Of a stretch of DNA of 64,000 nucleotides, positions 23,373 to 34,572 are shown one piece after another (position 1 is the first letter of the stretch; each line of letters opens with the position of its first letter). The stretch covers positions 111,559,392-111,623,391 of the forward strand of contig CM022946.1 in the NCBI GenBank assembly GCA_012931725.1. Direction: 5' to 3'. A program made the translations under genes and the position numbers. The notes under the pieces are model-generated. The model was not told where the DNA came from. It saw nothing but the letters and a program-made list of their open reading frames with translations, and searched no databases. Source of the stretch: Litsea cubeba. Taxonomy: Eukaryota; Streptophyta; Magnoliopsida; Laurales; Lauraceae.

Positions 23373-24327
23373 TGTTAGGAATCTTTCAGCACCAATATAC
23401 TTACTCTTTACCAATTACCAGAATACTACAAAGTCTTCTCTGGAATAGTACTCTTCAAAGTCTTCTCTAGAACAGTACAGTACAAATTCTTCTTTGGAAC
23501 AGTACTACAAATCCGATCCTAGTGAAGTTTCACTATGTCATTAAGACAGATTTTCCCCCTCACGGTGTTGGAAGGTTTAATGGGAAACTGTCTCCCAAGA
23601 TAGAACAGATTTCCTTCTATGGAAAGCAACACTGCAATTCCACAGACTATGCAAACACAACAGTGTATTTTGACTAAGAACAGAGAGAGAGAAGAGAGGT
23701 TTTGAATCTATATCTCTGCATGCAAAAATGTCCGATATTTATAGTAGTAAAGTGCCTTTTCGAAACAACACAGTGACTATTGGAATAGTCACAAATTTCT
23801 TCGAAAGGTCACACCTTTTCGGCATAATGCAACGTTTCGAATTGTTGCATCATTTGGAAAAGGAATGTCTCACTTTACTGTTTCAAGCGAAACTTATCCC
23901 AAATGGATTGGCCTTTGTTGAGAATTTGTTTGTCAATAAAGAATATGCACTACAGCAAGCCTAAGCCCAAGTAGCCATAAATACTCAACAACTTTTTGGT
24001 TTTTGTTCCATGTGGGACCAAGTGTTTTTTTCACACTTCCAAACGGTTTGGCCTTTGTTGAGGATTTGTTTGTCAATAAAGAATATACACTACAGTAAGC
24101 CTAAGCCCAAGTAGCCATAAATACTCAACAACTTTTTGGTTTTTTGTTTCATGTGGGACCAAGTGTTTTTTCGCACTTCCAAAATCAATTCTCAATCATT
24201 TCATCTTAAGTGGGGTAACTTGGGAGACTAATTTCTCATTCATTTCTCAATGGATTTGTGCAAATCCAAGTTCTATGTGTTCACTACACTTTGAACATTC
24301 AATTGCACACACCATGTTTTTCTAACA
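23373..24327 (-). repeat. 3' LTR of C
   Basis: 955 bp, uninterrupted. The minus-strand TATA-like ACTATAAATATC lies near 23736-23747. The sequence ttaagacagatttt (23541-23554) is complementary in orientation to the sequence next to the 5' LTR. Confidence 0.92.
23905..24184. repeat. 140-bp tandem duplication inside LTR C
   Basis: Two units starting ggattggcctttgttgag (23905) and ggtttggcctttgttgag (24045). The same duplication is present in the other LTR (starts near 49648 and 49788), so it predates this insertion. Confidence 0.9.
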
Positions 24328-24340
24328 ATCCCCCACATGA
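24328..24340 (-). other. Polypurine tract of C
   Basis: Minus strand ATGTGGGGGAT abuts the 3' LTR. The typical copia position supports the orientation. Confidence 0.8.
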
Positions 24341-24941
24341 ATGAAAATTTGAATTTCACTCATAAACATCGGATATCTTGTTCTCTTACAAATGAAACGT
24401 TACCGGATCAGGTCAAGTAGCATGGGAGGCCTTGAACTTGCCTTAGTGAAAGACGATCGGATTTAATTGGACGATTAGTAGACTTCAATTAATGTCCTTG
24501 AACTATCAGCCGTTTGTATAAACCTAGACAATCATCTTCACGCAGTACCTTCTCGAATACAGTTGGTTCTCACGTTTGTGTTCATTTTTGGCCTTGAACA
24601 CTTCTTGGTTTCAGATAGTGCTTCTGAGACATTTGCCGTTTTGAGATTCTCATAGAAGCGGCCCCACTTCGCACTAACATAGGTGATTTCTATAAAGAGT
24701 ATCCTGCAATACTCCACTTGGATAACATAACTTTCCAAGATATAGTAAATCATTAAAAGCTTAACTTATCCTGGGTCTCACGGCAGATATGCACTGTCTT
24801 ATCATAGGAATGGGTTAGAGTATGGTATTACTCTCCAGTGCGCAATGAGTCACAGACATAATTCAGTTGGCCCATTGAACCTAGATCTTGGGACCTCCAG
24901 TCAACTAGGTTGGTTTTCCCATTATGAGAACTCTTGGTTGA
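24341..24941 (-). other. 3' untranslated part of C
   Basis: About 600 bp between the end of RNase H and the polypurine tract. No second ORF of the env-like type is visible. Confidence 0.6.
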
Positions 24942-25586
24942 TTATCTCAAAGGCTTCAAGCCCATTCCCCTGGATAATCTTTCCATTTGCTCTCTTGTTA
25001 AACCTTTTGTAAGCGGATCCGCAATGTTATCTTTAGACCTTACATAGTCGATTGAGATAACTCTATTGGAAAGCAATTGTCTAACGGTGTTATGTCTACG
25101 ACGTATGTGTCGAGACTTTTCATTATACATGCTACTCTGTGCTCTACCAATAGCAGATTGGCTGTCACAGTGTACACACACTGCTGGCACAGGTTTAGCC
25201 CAGTTTGGAATATCCTGTAAGAAATTTCGAAGCCACTCTGCTTCTTCTCCAGCCTTGTCCAATGCTATGAATTCTGATTCCATTGTGGACCTAGCTATGC
25301 ACGTTTTCTTTGAGGATTTCCATGAAATAGCTGCACCTCCAAGTGTAAAGACATATCCACTTGTGGATTTTGAGTCTTTAGTGTCAGATATCCAATTATC
25401 ATCACAGTACCCTTCTGGAACTGCTGGATATCTTGTATAGTGTAGACCATAGTTCTGAGTATACTTTAAGTATCCCAAAACTCTAATTATGGCAGTCCAA
25501 TGATCTTTGCCAGGATTACTAGTATATCGACTTAGCTTGCTCACAGAGTATGTTATGTCAGGTCTTGTACAATTCATTACATACAT
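24942..25586 (-). pseudogene. pol: RNase H domain of element C pol
   Basis: 214 codons. The copia RNase H signature is clear: RPDITYSVSKLSRY, the DSKSTSGYVFTLGG block, MESEFIALDKAGEEAEWLR, and near the end SKDNIADPLTKGL. It would degrade the RNA strand during reverse transcription. The frame is the same as the RT ORF, separated only by a stop at 25755 and the codons between. Within the usual acidic positions, YCDDNW replaces the more common YxDADW. The C terminus seems complete. Confidence 0.88.
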
Positions 25587-25754
25587 TAAACTGCCAAGTA
25601 TACGGGAGTACTCTAGTTGAGATATGCTATTACCAGTATTTTTGGCTAAATGAAGATTTATGTCAACTGGTGTCCTTTTCAGAGTGATGTTATATTCTTT
25701 GAACTTTTCAAGAATCTGTTCAATGTAATGAGATTGGGATAGAACAATTCCATC

Positions 25755-26432
25755 TTACATCCTAGAGATCTTAATCCCTAGGATAACATCAGCGACACCT
25801 AAATCTTTCATGTCAAACTTACTGGACAACATTTGTTTGGTAGATTTTATGACATCCATATTACTACCCAAAATTAGCATATCGTCAACATAGAGACAAA
25901 CAATGACACATCCTTTTTGAGTGCTTTTGACATAAACACATTTGTCACACTCGTTGATTTTGAAACCGTTTGACAACATTGCATTGTCAAATTTCTCATG
26001 CCACTGCTTTGGTGCTTGCTTTAATCCGTATAAGGATTTAACAAGCTTGCAAACTTTCTTTTCTTGTCCAGGAGATATAAACCCTTCGGGTTGTTCCATG
26101 TATATTTCTTCATCTAACTCGCCATTCAAGAATGCCGTCTTTACATCCATTTGATGTATCTCAAGTCCATGTATTGATGCTATTGCTATTAACATCCTTA
26201 TGGACGTTATTCTTGTAACTGGAGAGTAAGTGTCGAAATAGTCCAATCCTTCCTTTTGTCTAAAGCCTTTGACCACAAGTCTAGCTTTATACTTATCGAT
26301 TGATCCATTAGTCTTAAATTTCTTTGTAAATATCCATTTATATCCCAAAGTCTTGGAGCCATGTGGTAAATCCACCAATTCCCATCTATGATTTTGCAAT
26401 ATGGATTCAATCTCGCTATTTATTGCTTCTTT
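25755..26432 (-). pseudogene. pol: Reverse transcriptase domain of element C pol
   Basis: Copia RT with the motifs in order: KWIFTKKFKTNG, YKARLVVKGF, QMDVKTAFLNGELDEEIYM, KLVKSLYGLKQAPKQW and the catalytic CLYVDDMLI. The motifs span the whole palm and fingers. It ends in an in-frame stop at 25755, after which the same frame runs on into RNase H. Another stop near 26433 separates it from the integrase tail. The RT itself reads intact between these. Confidence 0.9.
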
Positions 26433-26885
26433 CTAATAAGTAGCTTCAGGAGTTGACATTGCTTCCTTGAACGTTTGAGGATAATTTTCCAACAAGTATG
26501 TTAGAAAATCAGGTCCAAAAGATGTTGACGTCCTTGACCTTTTGCTACGTCTAGGTTCCTCCCTAATTTCGCTTTGTGTAGGATGGTTACTAGTTGTAGC
26601 ATCTAAAGTTCTCTTTGTTGAACTTTCCTCTGTACACATGTTATACGAAAATGTATTTTCAAAGAATGAAGCATTCCTTGACTCAATAATTGTACTAACA
26701 TGTATATCTTGAATATCTGATTTATGAACCAGAAACTGATATGCACTACTATTATTTGCATATCCAATGAATACACAATCAATAGTCTTGGGTCCTATCT
26801 TCACCTTCTTAGGTTTAGGGACTTCCACTTTAGCAAGACACCCCAACACTTTTAAGAATTCGTAGGAAGTCTGATGACCTTCCAC
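26433..26885 (-). pseudogene. pol: Integrase C-terminal region and linker of element C
   Basis: 150 codons. The segment LGCLAKVEVPKPKK...DCVFIGYANNSSAY is the conserved region after the copia integrase core. A Ser/Thr/Arg-rich linker (EEPRRSKRSRTS) then leads to the RT N terminus. It is out of frame with the integrase core ORF (26973-27461). The roughly 90 bp between them also contain a stop. Confidence 0.82.
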
Positions 26886-26972
26886 AATTCGTATAGTGTT
26901 TTAAGTGTTTTCTTGTTAGGAATTTTGTTGAAAATGTAATTAGTGGAAAACAAAGCTTCCCCCCCACAAATT

Positions 26973-27461
26973 CTAGGGTAAACCAGAACTTAACAACACG
27001 GCATTCATCATCTCTTTTAGAGTTCGGTTTTTGCGCTCAGCAATACCATTTGATTGAGGTGAATAAGGAGCCGTAGTTTGATGAATGATTCCATGTTCAG
27101 AATAGAAACCTTCAAAAGGTGATTCACATTCACCCCCTCTATCGCTTCTTATAGCCTTAATCTTCTTGCTTAGTTGATTTTCAACTTCATTTTTATAGTG
27201 TTTGAACACTTCAATTGCCTCATCTTTACTTCTCAACAAGTAAACATAATAGTATCTAGTGCTATCGTCAATAAAAGTAATGAAATACTTTTTACCACCT
27301 CTAGTTTGCACGAACTTAAGATCACAGATATCTGTGTGTATTAAGTCTAGAGGTTCAGTATTTCTTTCAACGGAATGAAAGGATGATCTGGTCAATTTTG
27401 ATTCTACACAAGTTTCACATTTATGGTGTGGGTCTATATTTATCTTTTGTATATAGTCCAA
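26973..27461 (-). pseudogene. pol: Integrase core of element C
   Basis: 162 codons. The zinc-binding tail C-x2-C (CETCVESK) is followed by the catalytic triad: HTDICDL, FIDDSTRYYYVY with the downstream IRSDRGGE block, and the Glu within QSNGIAERKNRTL. It would insert the cDNA with 5-bp staggered cuts, consistent with the TSD aggat. The N-terminal HH part lies upstream across a stop near 27522. The frame is lost after SSGLP. Confidence 0.88.
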
Positions 27462-27521
27462 GTTAATTAATCTACGAAAAGTGTCATAATTAACATGTCC
27501 TAGTCTGCCATGCCATACATG

Positions 27522-27992
27522 TCATGAAGACTCAATCAAGTAAACAGAAGTTTGAACTTTATTAGTGCTCTTTGGCGCAATGGTAAAATATGACATCCTA
27601 AAGAGCCCATCTTGTAGATAGCCCTTACCCACAATTACATCATTCTTGGTCAGTACAAATTTATCAGAAACAAAGACCAACTTAAAGCCATTCTTGCTTA
27701 GCAGCGACCCAGAAACTAAGTTCTTGCGAATATCAGGCACATAGAGCACCTCATTCAGAGTTAGTTCCTTCCCAGAAGTCAACCTCATCACAATCTTTCC
27801 TTTGCCTTCAACCTTGGATGTAGAAGAGTTTCCCATAAAGAGTTGCTCTTCCTTTTCCACAGCCTGATAGGTGGTGAACATTGACCTATTGGAGCATATG
27901 TGGCGAGTAGCACCAGTATCCACCCACCATTCTCTCTCATTTCCAACCGTGAGACATTCAGAAACCACAGCAGATAGATTCATGTCATTCAC
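27522..27992 (-). pseudogene. pol: Protease and pre-integrase region of element C
   Basis: 156 codons. The aspartic protease active site is WWVDTGATRHIC (about residues 22-33), and LYVPDIRKNLVSGSLL is the second conserved block. The GAG-pre-integrase segment follows (KNGFKLVF to FRMSYF). The stop at 27522 interrupts just before the histidine pair of the integrase zinc domain. It is frameshifted relative to the zinc-knuckle ORF upstream. Confidence 0.87.
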
Positions 27993-27993
27993 G

Positions 27994-28882
27994 TCAAAGC
28001 TTCTCCATTGTCACATTAGCTTCAGTCTTTTGCTTCTTATAGTTCTTTGGCTTGCGACAGTCACTAGCCCTGTGTCCAGCCTTTCCACAGTTGTAGCACT
28101 TGCCCTTGAACTTGGTAGGCGCACTCTTCTCGCCTTGAGCTTCGTCTTGGCGCTTTTTCTTTCCCTTAGATCTTGTGCCTTCCACAACATTGGCCTTTGC
28201 CACCATGCATGGGATCTTTGCCCTTCTTTTAAGATAGACGGTTATCTTCCTCTATCCTTAGACGAACAATCAATTCTTCAAGATTCATATCTTTGCGTTT
28301 ATGCTTAAGATAGTTCTTAAATTCCTTCCAAGATGGTGGTAATTTTTCAATCATAGCAGCCACTTGGAAAGATTCTCCTATGGTCATTCCTTCAGCAATG
28401 ACATCATGTAGGATTACTTGAAGTTCTTGAACTTGGCTCATGACAATCTTACTATCCGTCATTTTGAAATCAAGAAATCTACCAACTATGAATTTTTTCA
28501 TGCCACGTTCTTCAATCTTGTATTTCTTGTCCAAGGAATCCTAAAGATCCTTAGCCGATTGGAACACACTATACACATTGTATAATGAGCCGGCTAATCC
28601 ACTCAAGACATAATTTCTACAAAAGAAATCCGCATGCAACCAAGCATCTTTGGCCAAAACCTTTTCCTTGTCAGTTTCATCATGGCTTACTTCAGGAGCC
28701 TTATCCCAAAGAAACCTTGCCAAGTTCAGGGTGGTCAGATAGAAGAGCATCTTCTGTTGCCAACGCTTGAAATCAGTTCCATTGAACTTTTCAGGCTTCT
28801 CCCCATGAGGAACAGAATGGGGAACAATAGGAGCAGTAGGAGTAACTTGTGGTAATTCCATTTCTGAAATAGAAACACACAT
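27994..28882 (-). pseudogene. gag: Gag of element C
   Basis: Starts at ATG 28882. The capsid-type domain begins KFNGTDFKRWQQKMLFYL and continues through SQVQELQVILHDV and MIEKLPPSWKEFKNYL. A TAG at 28541-28543 interrupts it in frame. A stop at 28229 and a frameshift precede the basic linker and the CCHC knuckle CYNCGKAGHRASDC (about 28090-28050). A second frameshift separates it from protease. It has one zinc knuckle and no long coiled coil, unlike D and E, so C belongs to a different copia lineage. Confidence 0.87.
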
Positions 28883-28972
28883 TGTTAATCCTTAAAACCA
28901 AAAAAGAAAAGAAAACATAAACAAATTTTGTTGGTAAAGAATAACAAGAAGACACTAAAATCTGTCTTAAGT
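28883..28972 (-). other. Leader of C with non-standard primer-binding site
   Basis: Adjacent to the 5' LTR, the minus strand reads acttaagacagattttag instead of TGGTATCAGAGC. No TGG-starting tRNA complement is found near the LTR. Confidence 0.5.
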
Positions 28973-29340
28973 TGTTAGGAATCTTTCAGCACCAATATAC
29001 TTACTCTTTACCAATTACCAGAATACTAGAAAGTCTTCTCTGGAACAGTACTCTTCAAAGTCTTCTCTGGAACAGTACTCTTCAAAGTCTTCTCTGGAAC
29101 AGTACAGTACAAATTCTTCTTTGGAACAGTACTACAAATCTGAGCCTAGTGAAGTTTCACTATGTCCTTAAGATAGATTTCCCCCTCACGGTGCTGGAAG
29201 GTTTAATGGGAAACTATCTCCCAAGATAGAATGGATTTCCTTCTGTGGAAAGCAGCACTGCAATTCCACAGACTATGCAAACACAATAGTGTATTTTGAC
29301 TAAGAACAGAGAGATAGAAGAGAGGTTTTGAATCTATATC
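28973..29340 (-). repeat. 5' LTR of C, fragment 1
   Basis: Matches 23373-23716 of the 3' LTR. It contains an extra copy of the gtcttctctggaacagtact unit (29030-29110). Ends at TSD atatc of element B. Confidence 0.92.
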
Positions 29341-32300
29341 TGTAAGACCCCGACCCCCAATTTTTAGGTTTAGTGTTATTTTAATTATGGTTTTGCTTTT
29401 TGAGTAAGATTAGTACTAGGTTTGACTTGGCTTTTGAATTTGATAGATTTTTCGTAACTTTGGAGATTTTAAGGACCGTTGACTTTGGTTTGACCCGGCC
29501 TTTGTGAATGTATTTTTGTGATAAATTATTCTTGATTTCTAAAAACTCTAATTTTTATTCCTTTAATTTTGACTCATTTTATCGATCTCAACAACTTTCA
29601 TGTTTTATCCGTTTGGGTTTGAGACTCAGAAATCGCATTTTTCGAGAAAAAGGGTAAAAATGACATTTTACACTAAATCTGTACCTGAATTTCAAAAATT
29701 TTAGAAATTGGGGAAAATATACTTTTTGGAAAATAGATATTCCAACGATCGTTTTCGTCTTCTTCGTCGATCTCGTCCGGGGCCTGCAAGACCATGTTTT
29801 AGCCATTTTAAGTTTAAGCTGATTGGGGCCCATTTTCAAGCTACTTAAGTCATCTCCTTCTTCTCTCTCTTCCATTTTTCATTTTCCTACACCTTCTTGA
29901 CCTAGAGCTGGGAGGAGAATACCCATTTCCCCTCATCTTCTTCCTCTTGTTTGATCTAGCTAGAGAGCTCCGTTTTCAAATCTAAGGCCGCCATTCTCTT
30001 CCTCTCATCTCAAGCTTTCGATTGCTACCATTTTCTTAGAGATTCCAGCTGATTTTCTACTCCATCTTTCTCCTTGCTTCTTGTTTGGACAGCCATAGGT
30101 AAGAGCTTGAACCCATCTCTTTCATGGAGTTCCTTTAGCTCTCAAAGAGCCCCTTTCCCTAACTTTGGAACCCATTTTCGAAATGGGGGATTTTTGGTGA
30201 CCAAAATAGTGATTTTGTGTGCTATTTTTGGGGCTTTTTGTGTAGATTTTGTGGCTCTTCTCTTGGGTTGGAATTGTGAGAGTTTTGAGTAGCTTTTGGC
30301 CAAGGCAAGTAATCTCTATAGGTTTTATGTGTATGTGGTTTATAGAATGTTTCCATTTTTGAAATGTATGACTTTGTTGCTCAAACTCTTAGTTTATGTC
30401 ATGTTCATGTTCTTCAAATTTATGCTCATCTTGGACTTGATTTTAATTAGATTGATATGAGAAGTTCTTTTCTTTTATTAGTGACATCTCATTGATAAGA
30501 GCTCAAATCAGATTTGGTATATTTCTTATGGTTATTTATGATTTTCCATGTTGATTTTTGTAAATGAAAGGTAATGTTTTAGTTTAGTGATGAATGAATA
30601 ATGGTTGGACATGAATCAATTCAGGTTTTAATGATTTAGAATGATGATTGATGAAGGAAGGAAGAAGAGATTCAAAGAAGTGCAAAAGAGCCCCAAAACA
30701 GTGCAGAAATGCACTTCCAGGCGGGGCGAGACCACCTTCTGGGAGGTCCGTTCGAGTGGGCCCAGTTTCTGCCCCTTTCATTTTTGTGGGCCTGTTTTAT
30801 GTTCTTACACGAATTTTTGGGGCCTGAATCGATTCTTGGACTGATTTACATGCTTTCATGGTTTCTTGAGGATTGAAAACTTTAGATTATGTTAAGAGAC
30901 TTCTATTGAATGTTGCGCATTTGAAATTTAAATGTGTCCTAACTTCGGAGGCACCAATTTCATTCCTATTCTTCCGACATTGGATTTCAAGTACACAAGA
31001 ATCAATGGGAGCCTTTAGCACATGCTTGATAGACCTTGCTTTTCGAACCTTAGTTTTGATATCCAAAAATATATTCATGTATTGTTTTGAATTTCAAGTA
31101 TAAGTTTATTTGAGATTGTTTTAGAACGAATAATGGGATCACTTCCTAAGTTTGTTAAACATATATTTTATGTTATTTTGTTAGTCTTGCCGTGTCTCGT
31201 TTGATAAGTGATTTTCCCTTATTTTGACATGTTTTGAATATATATCATCGTGTATTCGCTTTGAAATTTCAAGTACAAGTTTATCCGAAGATTTGTTTTA
31301 AGAATAAACAAGGGGACTACTTTCGTGTCTTTGACGTGTTACTAGTTCATGCTATCGTGTCTTGTCTTGCTTACATCGTCCACCTTGTGCGTGGTCGATG
31401 AGGAAAAGTATAAGAACTTGGTCCGGGCGGACCATGGGGCGAAGCGTGTCAACCACGGGCTTCAAACGGCGAGTCTCTACTAGCTTGACAAGTAGTTTTC
31501 TCCTTTTTGTGTGATTTGTCTCGCAAGTATATTTTGTCTCGTGCATTCATGAATTTAAGTAAATACCACTGAGCTTGGACTGCCCCTTCAGTTTGATCCA
31601 CTGTCCAGGGGTCCTTAAACTTGTGGACTGTCTGCAGACTAGTCGTGTATTTTATACACATCGTGCGTGTTCCGGTTCCGCGGCCGGTTTTCCCCGTCTA
31701 CCTCGTGTAGCGTGGGTTCGTGTTCTTACGTGTCGTGCTTGTCGTGCGTGCTTGCTCTAATCATCATGAATGATGGAGAAAGGATGGGCTCTTTGTGGAT
31801 TACTATTTCATGATATTATATGTATTCATGTTAGTTTTGTTTCGTATATCATTCGTGCATTCTTGTTTTCTTGATAAGCATCTTGTTCATGCATTGTTTT
31901 AAACCTTGTAAATATGTTTCAAGTTCAGTAAAAAGGTTTTAAGTATTGTTTCTTTTAAGCTTTGGTTGCTGTTTATACTCATGCCTAAATTGATCACCTG
32001 CCAGACCATTGTGTCTGATATTCTACACTTTGGTGCTCTAGGTAGCAGGTTTTCGTATTGAGCTGGTTCGTGTGTAGTTGGCTTTTGAGCCACGAGTTTT
32101 GCAGACTTGGTGTGTCAGCGATGTCATGTAGACGTCATGCTTGACTCCGGAGCTACGTTTCACCCCTGGGTAGTATATGTTCTTAGCTTGATATTTTGTA
32201 CGGCTTCTGTTAGCCTTTTTCTTGGGAATGTAATTAATGCACTTGTTAATTTGTAACTTGAATATGTTCGGGTAAGGATTAACCTGTTACCGTCAACTCT

Positions 32301-32570
32301 GTATTTTCTGATATGATGATTTGCTCCAGTCTAAGTCTGAATATTGTTATGACAGTTTTACGCTGGTAGGTTGAGTGCGATGTGGAATCCAATGGCCATG
32401 GACTCCGGGTCGCAATGCCTTGTAAGCTTCCGCGAATTATTTTGGTGTGTCTGGGAAATTTTCTTTCCTCACACACGCAGATCCTGGGGAGAAATATAAA
32501 TTTTTAATTAACCCCAAATCACGCTCCCTGAGATCGGATCACTGCAGGATCCCGGTTTCGGGGCGTGACA
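29341..32570 (+). repeat. 5' LTR of B
   Basis: Contains a C/T-rich stretch (about 29850-30080) and a strong splice-donor-like gccatag/gtaagagc near 30099. Acceptor-like ggtgctctaggtagcag lies near 32030-32048. ORFs inside are short and mirrored exactly in the other LTR. Confidence 0.93.
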
Positions 32571-32573
32571 GAC

Positions 32574-32585
32574 TGGTATCAAAGC
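32574..32585 (+). other. Primer-binding site of B
   Basis: tggtatcaaagc, three bases after the LTR; one mismatch to the initiator-Met complement. Confidence 0.85.
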
Positions 32586-34559
32586 GGGCAGGTTACTAGG
32601 AAATAAAATACTCTAGCAACCTTAAGGCGTGTGGTGAGGACTCTTTAGACCGTGTGGATTTTGTTTTGGCTAGCCATTGTTTTTGTCTATTTAGTTTGTT
32701 TGTTTTTCTTCTAGTGGGGGAGACCTTTTTTGTCTCGTCTTCTTGTCCTTGTTGTTAAGGAATTTGGAGGACCAAATTCTTTTCTAGTGGGGGAGAATTT
32801 AATGTCTCCGCACCCATATTTTGTATCTTTTGCTTGTTTTCGTGTCGGAGAGTCAGTGTTTTGTGATGTTTTGTGGACTTAGCATGTGGTTCTCGAAGGA
32901 TTTTGGCAGAATTTTCAGCTCTTCGTTATCGCAGATGGTGTGTTAAACAAGTAAGTGCAAATTTTTGGATAAACTTGGACTGTTTTCCTAAGTCAGAAGA
33001 CTCCAGAAGCCGGATAAGTGGTGGATTTTACGAAGTTTGAAGTGATTTTCAGTGGTACAACTCCAAGAAGATGTGAAAAGGTTAGAAATTTCTCGAATAT
33101 TGACGAACTTATGGCGGAGAATTGCTCGAGGAGGTCCAGAAATTGTGGCTATGGTGATGAAACCGACTCAGTAGGGTGTGTCAGTGGGTGGTTAAAAGCA
33201 TAGGAAGTTAGTTTTCGGCAGCAATGTAGAGAGTTGTATGCAGAATTAATTGTTACCTGGTCATGTGATGGAGTAAATTTTGTGGTTTCTACCGACTTGT
33301 AAAACATCAGTTTGGGGCAGAGTGCAAATACGAGATTGAGAATCACAACCTATGGACAAGGTCAGTTGAAAGTTCTAGAAAAGAATGACGTACGTGTAAG
33401 ACTTGAGGACAGTGAACTTGGAACAGAGGCAGAAGATTGAGTAACCAAGGTTTGATAGAAACAGTTTCGAGATTTAAATGCAGATTTGTAACCGTTTGAA
33501 GTGTGATGTGTAGTGGACAAACACGTTTGGCTAAGAATCGATCATTATACAGAGGACCAATGGCAATTAGGTAGAAAGGATCAGAGTAACAAGAACTTTT
33601 GGGTAGTTGAAGAAAGACTTTATTCTAGGATTGTGGACACGAATTGAACTAGCACGGTTAACTATGTATGCCTGAGTAGAAGACCAGAAGACAGAGACAG
33701 AGTTTGACAAAAGCACATCTTAGGAAGTTTGGACATGTGGAATAGCATGACAGTTAGAGTGTTAGCAGGTTTGGTCAGAGTTGGAAACCTACAGAGTTGT
33801 GAACCTTGTGATTTCAATGAGTAGATAGAGATGGCAGAAGTGTACCAAGGACTAGACGACATTGCAAGAGGTAAGAGACATCTAGCAGTACTCAGCGTCA
33901 CCAATTTTCTGAAGCCAAGGGTAGACAGAAGAATAAGACAATATTCCGAAGAATTAGTAAAAGCATGTGGTGGAATTCCAAGACTAACACTTGGTAACAC
34001 CTCAATTTCACCGATTCCTCGAAGACAAGATAGATAGAAGGGGGAACCAGAATCCGAATGGTAGAATAAGAGCAGGTATATGAAATTCCAGAATTTTTCC
34101 AGAACAGAGATTATTTCAGAGAAAGCATGTCTACAATCATAACTTCATACAAGTGTCAGGATCACCGCGTGTAGCTTTGTATGACTTGAGGCACAGAATT
34201 CCAGGGTAATAGAAGGAGGCAGAACTTATAGTTTCTTGGGCCTACAGTGACTGACAAGGTAAGTGAAAAGAATTGATCCAGTGCAAGGATACCAGATGAT
34301 CACAAAGGAATGACTAGAGGAAATGGTTGAACATCAGATTTGTCGGAGGAGTTTGTTTTTTTTTGTAGATGTATGTGACAGTGTGAAGCCTTCACCCGAA
34401 TCAGATATGTTGTTTGTAGGCGCATCTCAATGTCAGGCTTGATCAGAGAGTATCACAGTTATCGAGGATCAACGCAGAGTGTCAGTGTTTTGTTTGATCT
34501 TTTGAGTTTTTTTTTTATTTTTAATTGGTTTAGACCATTTGGAGGACCAAATGGGTTCT
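32586..34559 (+). other. Non-coding interior of B
   Basis: Two kb, A/G-rich in the middle, with no gag/pol motif. The longest ORF on this strand (68 codons, 33831-34037) is unrecognised. Near its start it holds two ctagtgggggag runs (32711-32722 and 32784-32795). The 15-mer tttggaggaccaaat at 32763-32777 recurs at 34538-34552 just before the real polypurine tract. Confidence 0.7.
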
Positions 34560-34572
34560 AAGGGGGGGAGGA
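34560..34572 (+). other. Polypurine tract of B
   Basis: aagggggggagga abuts the 3' LTR, which starts tgtaagacc. Confidence 0.88.

Noticed and set aside
28973..29340. Solo LTR of C separate from the gag-pol unit
   Set aside because: The matching aggat TSD lies only at 51829, and the fragments are colinear, so it is part of the interrupted 5' LTR.
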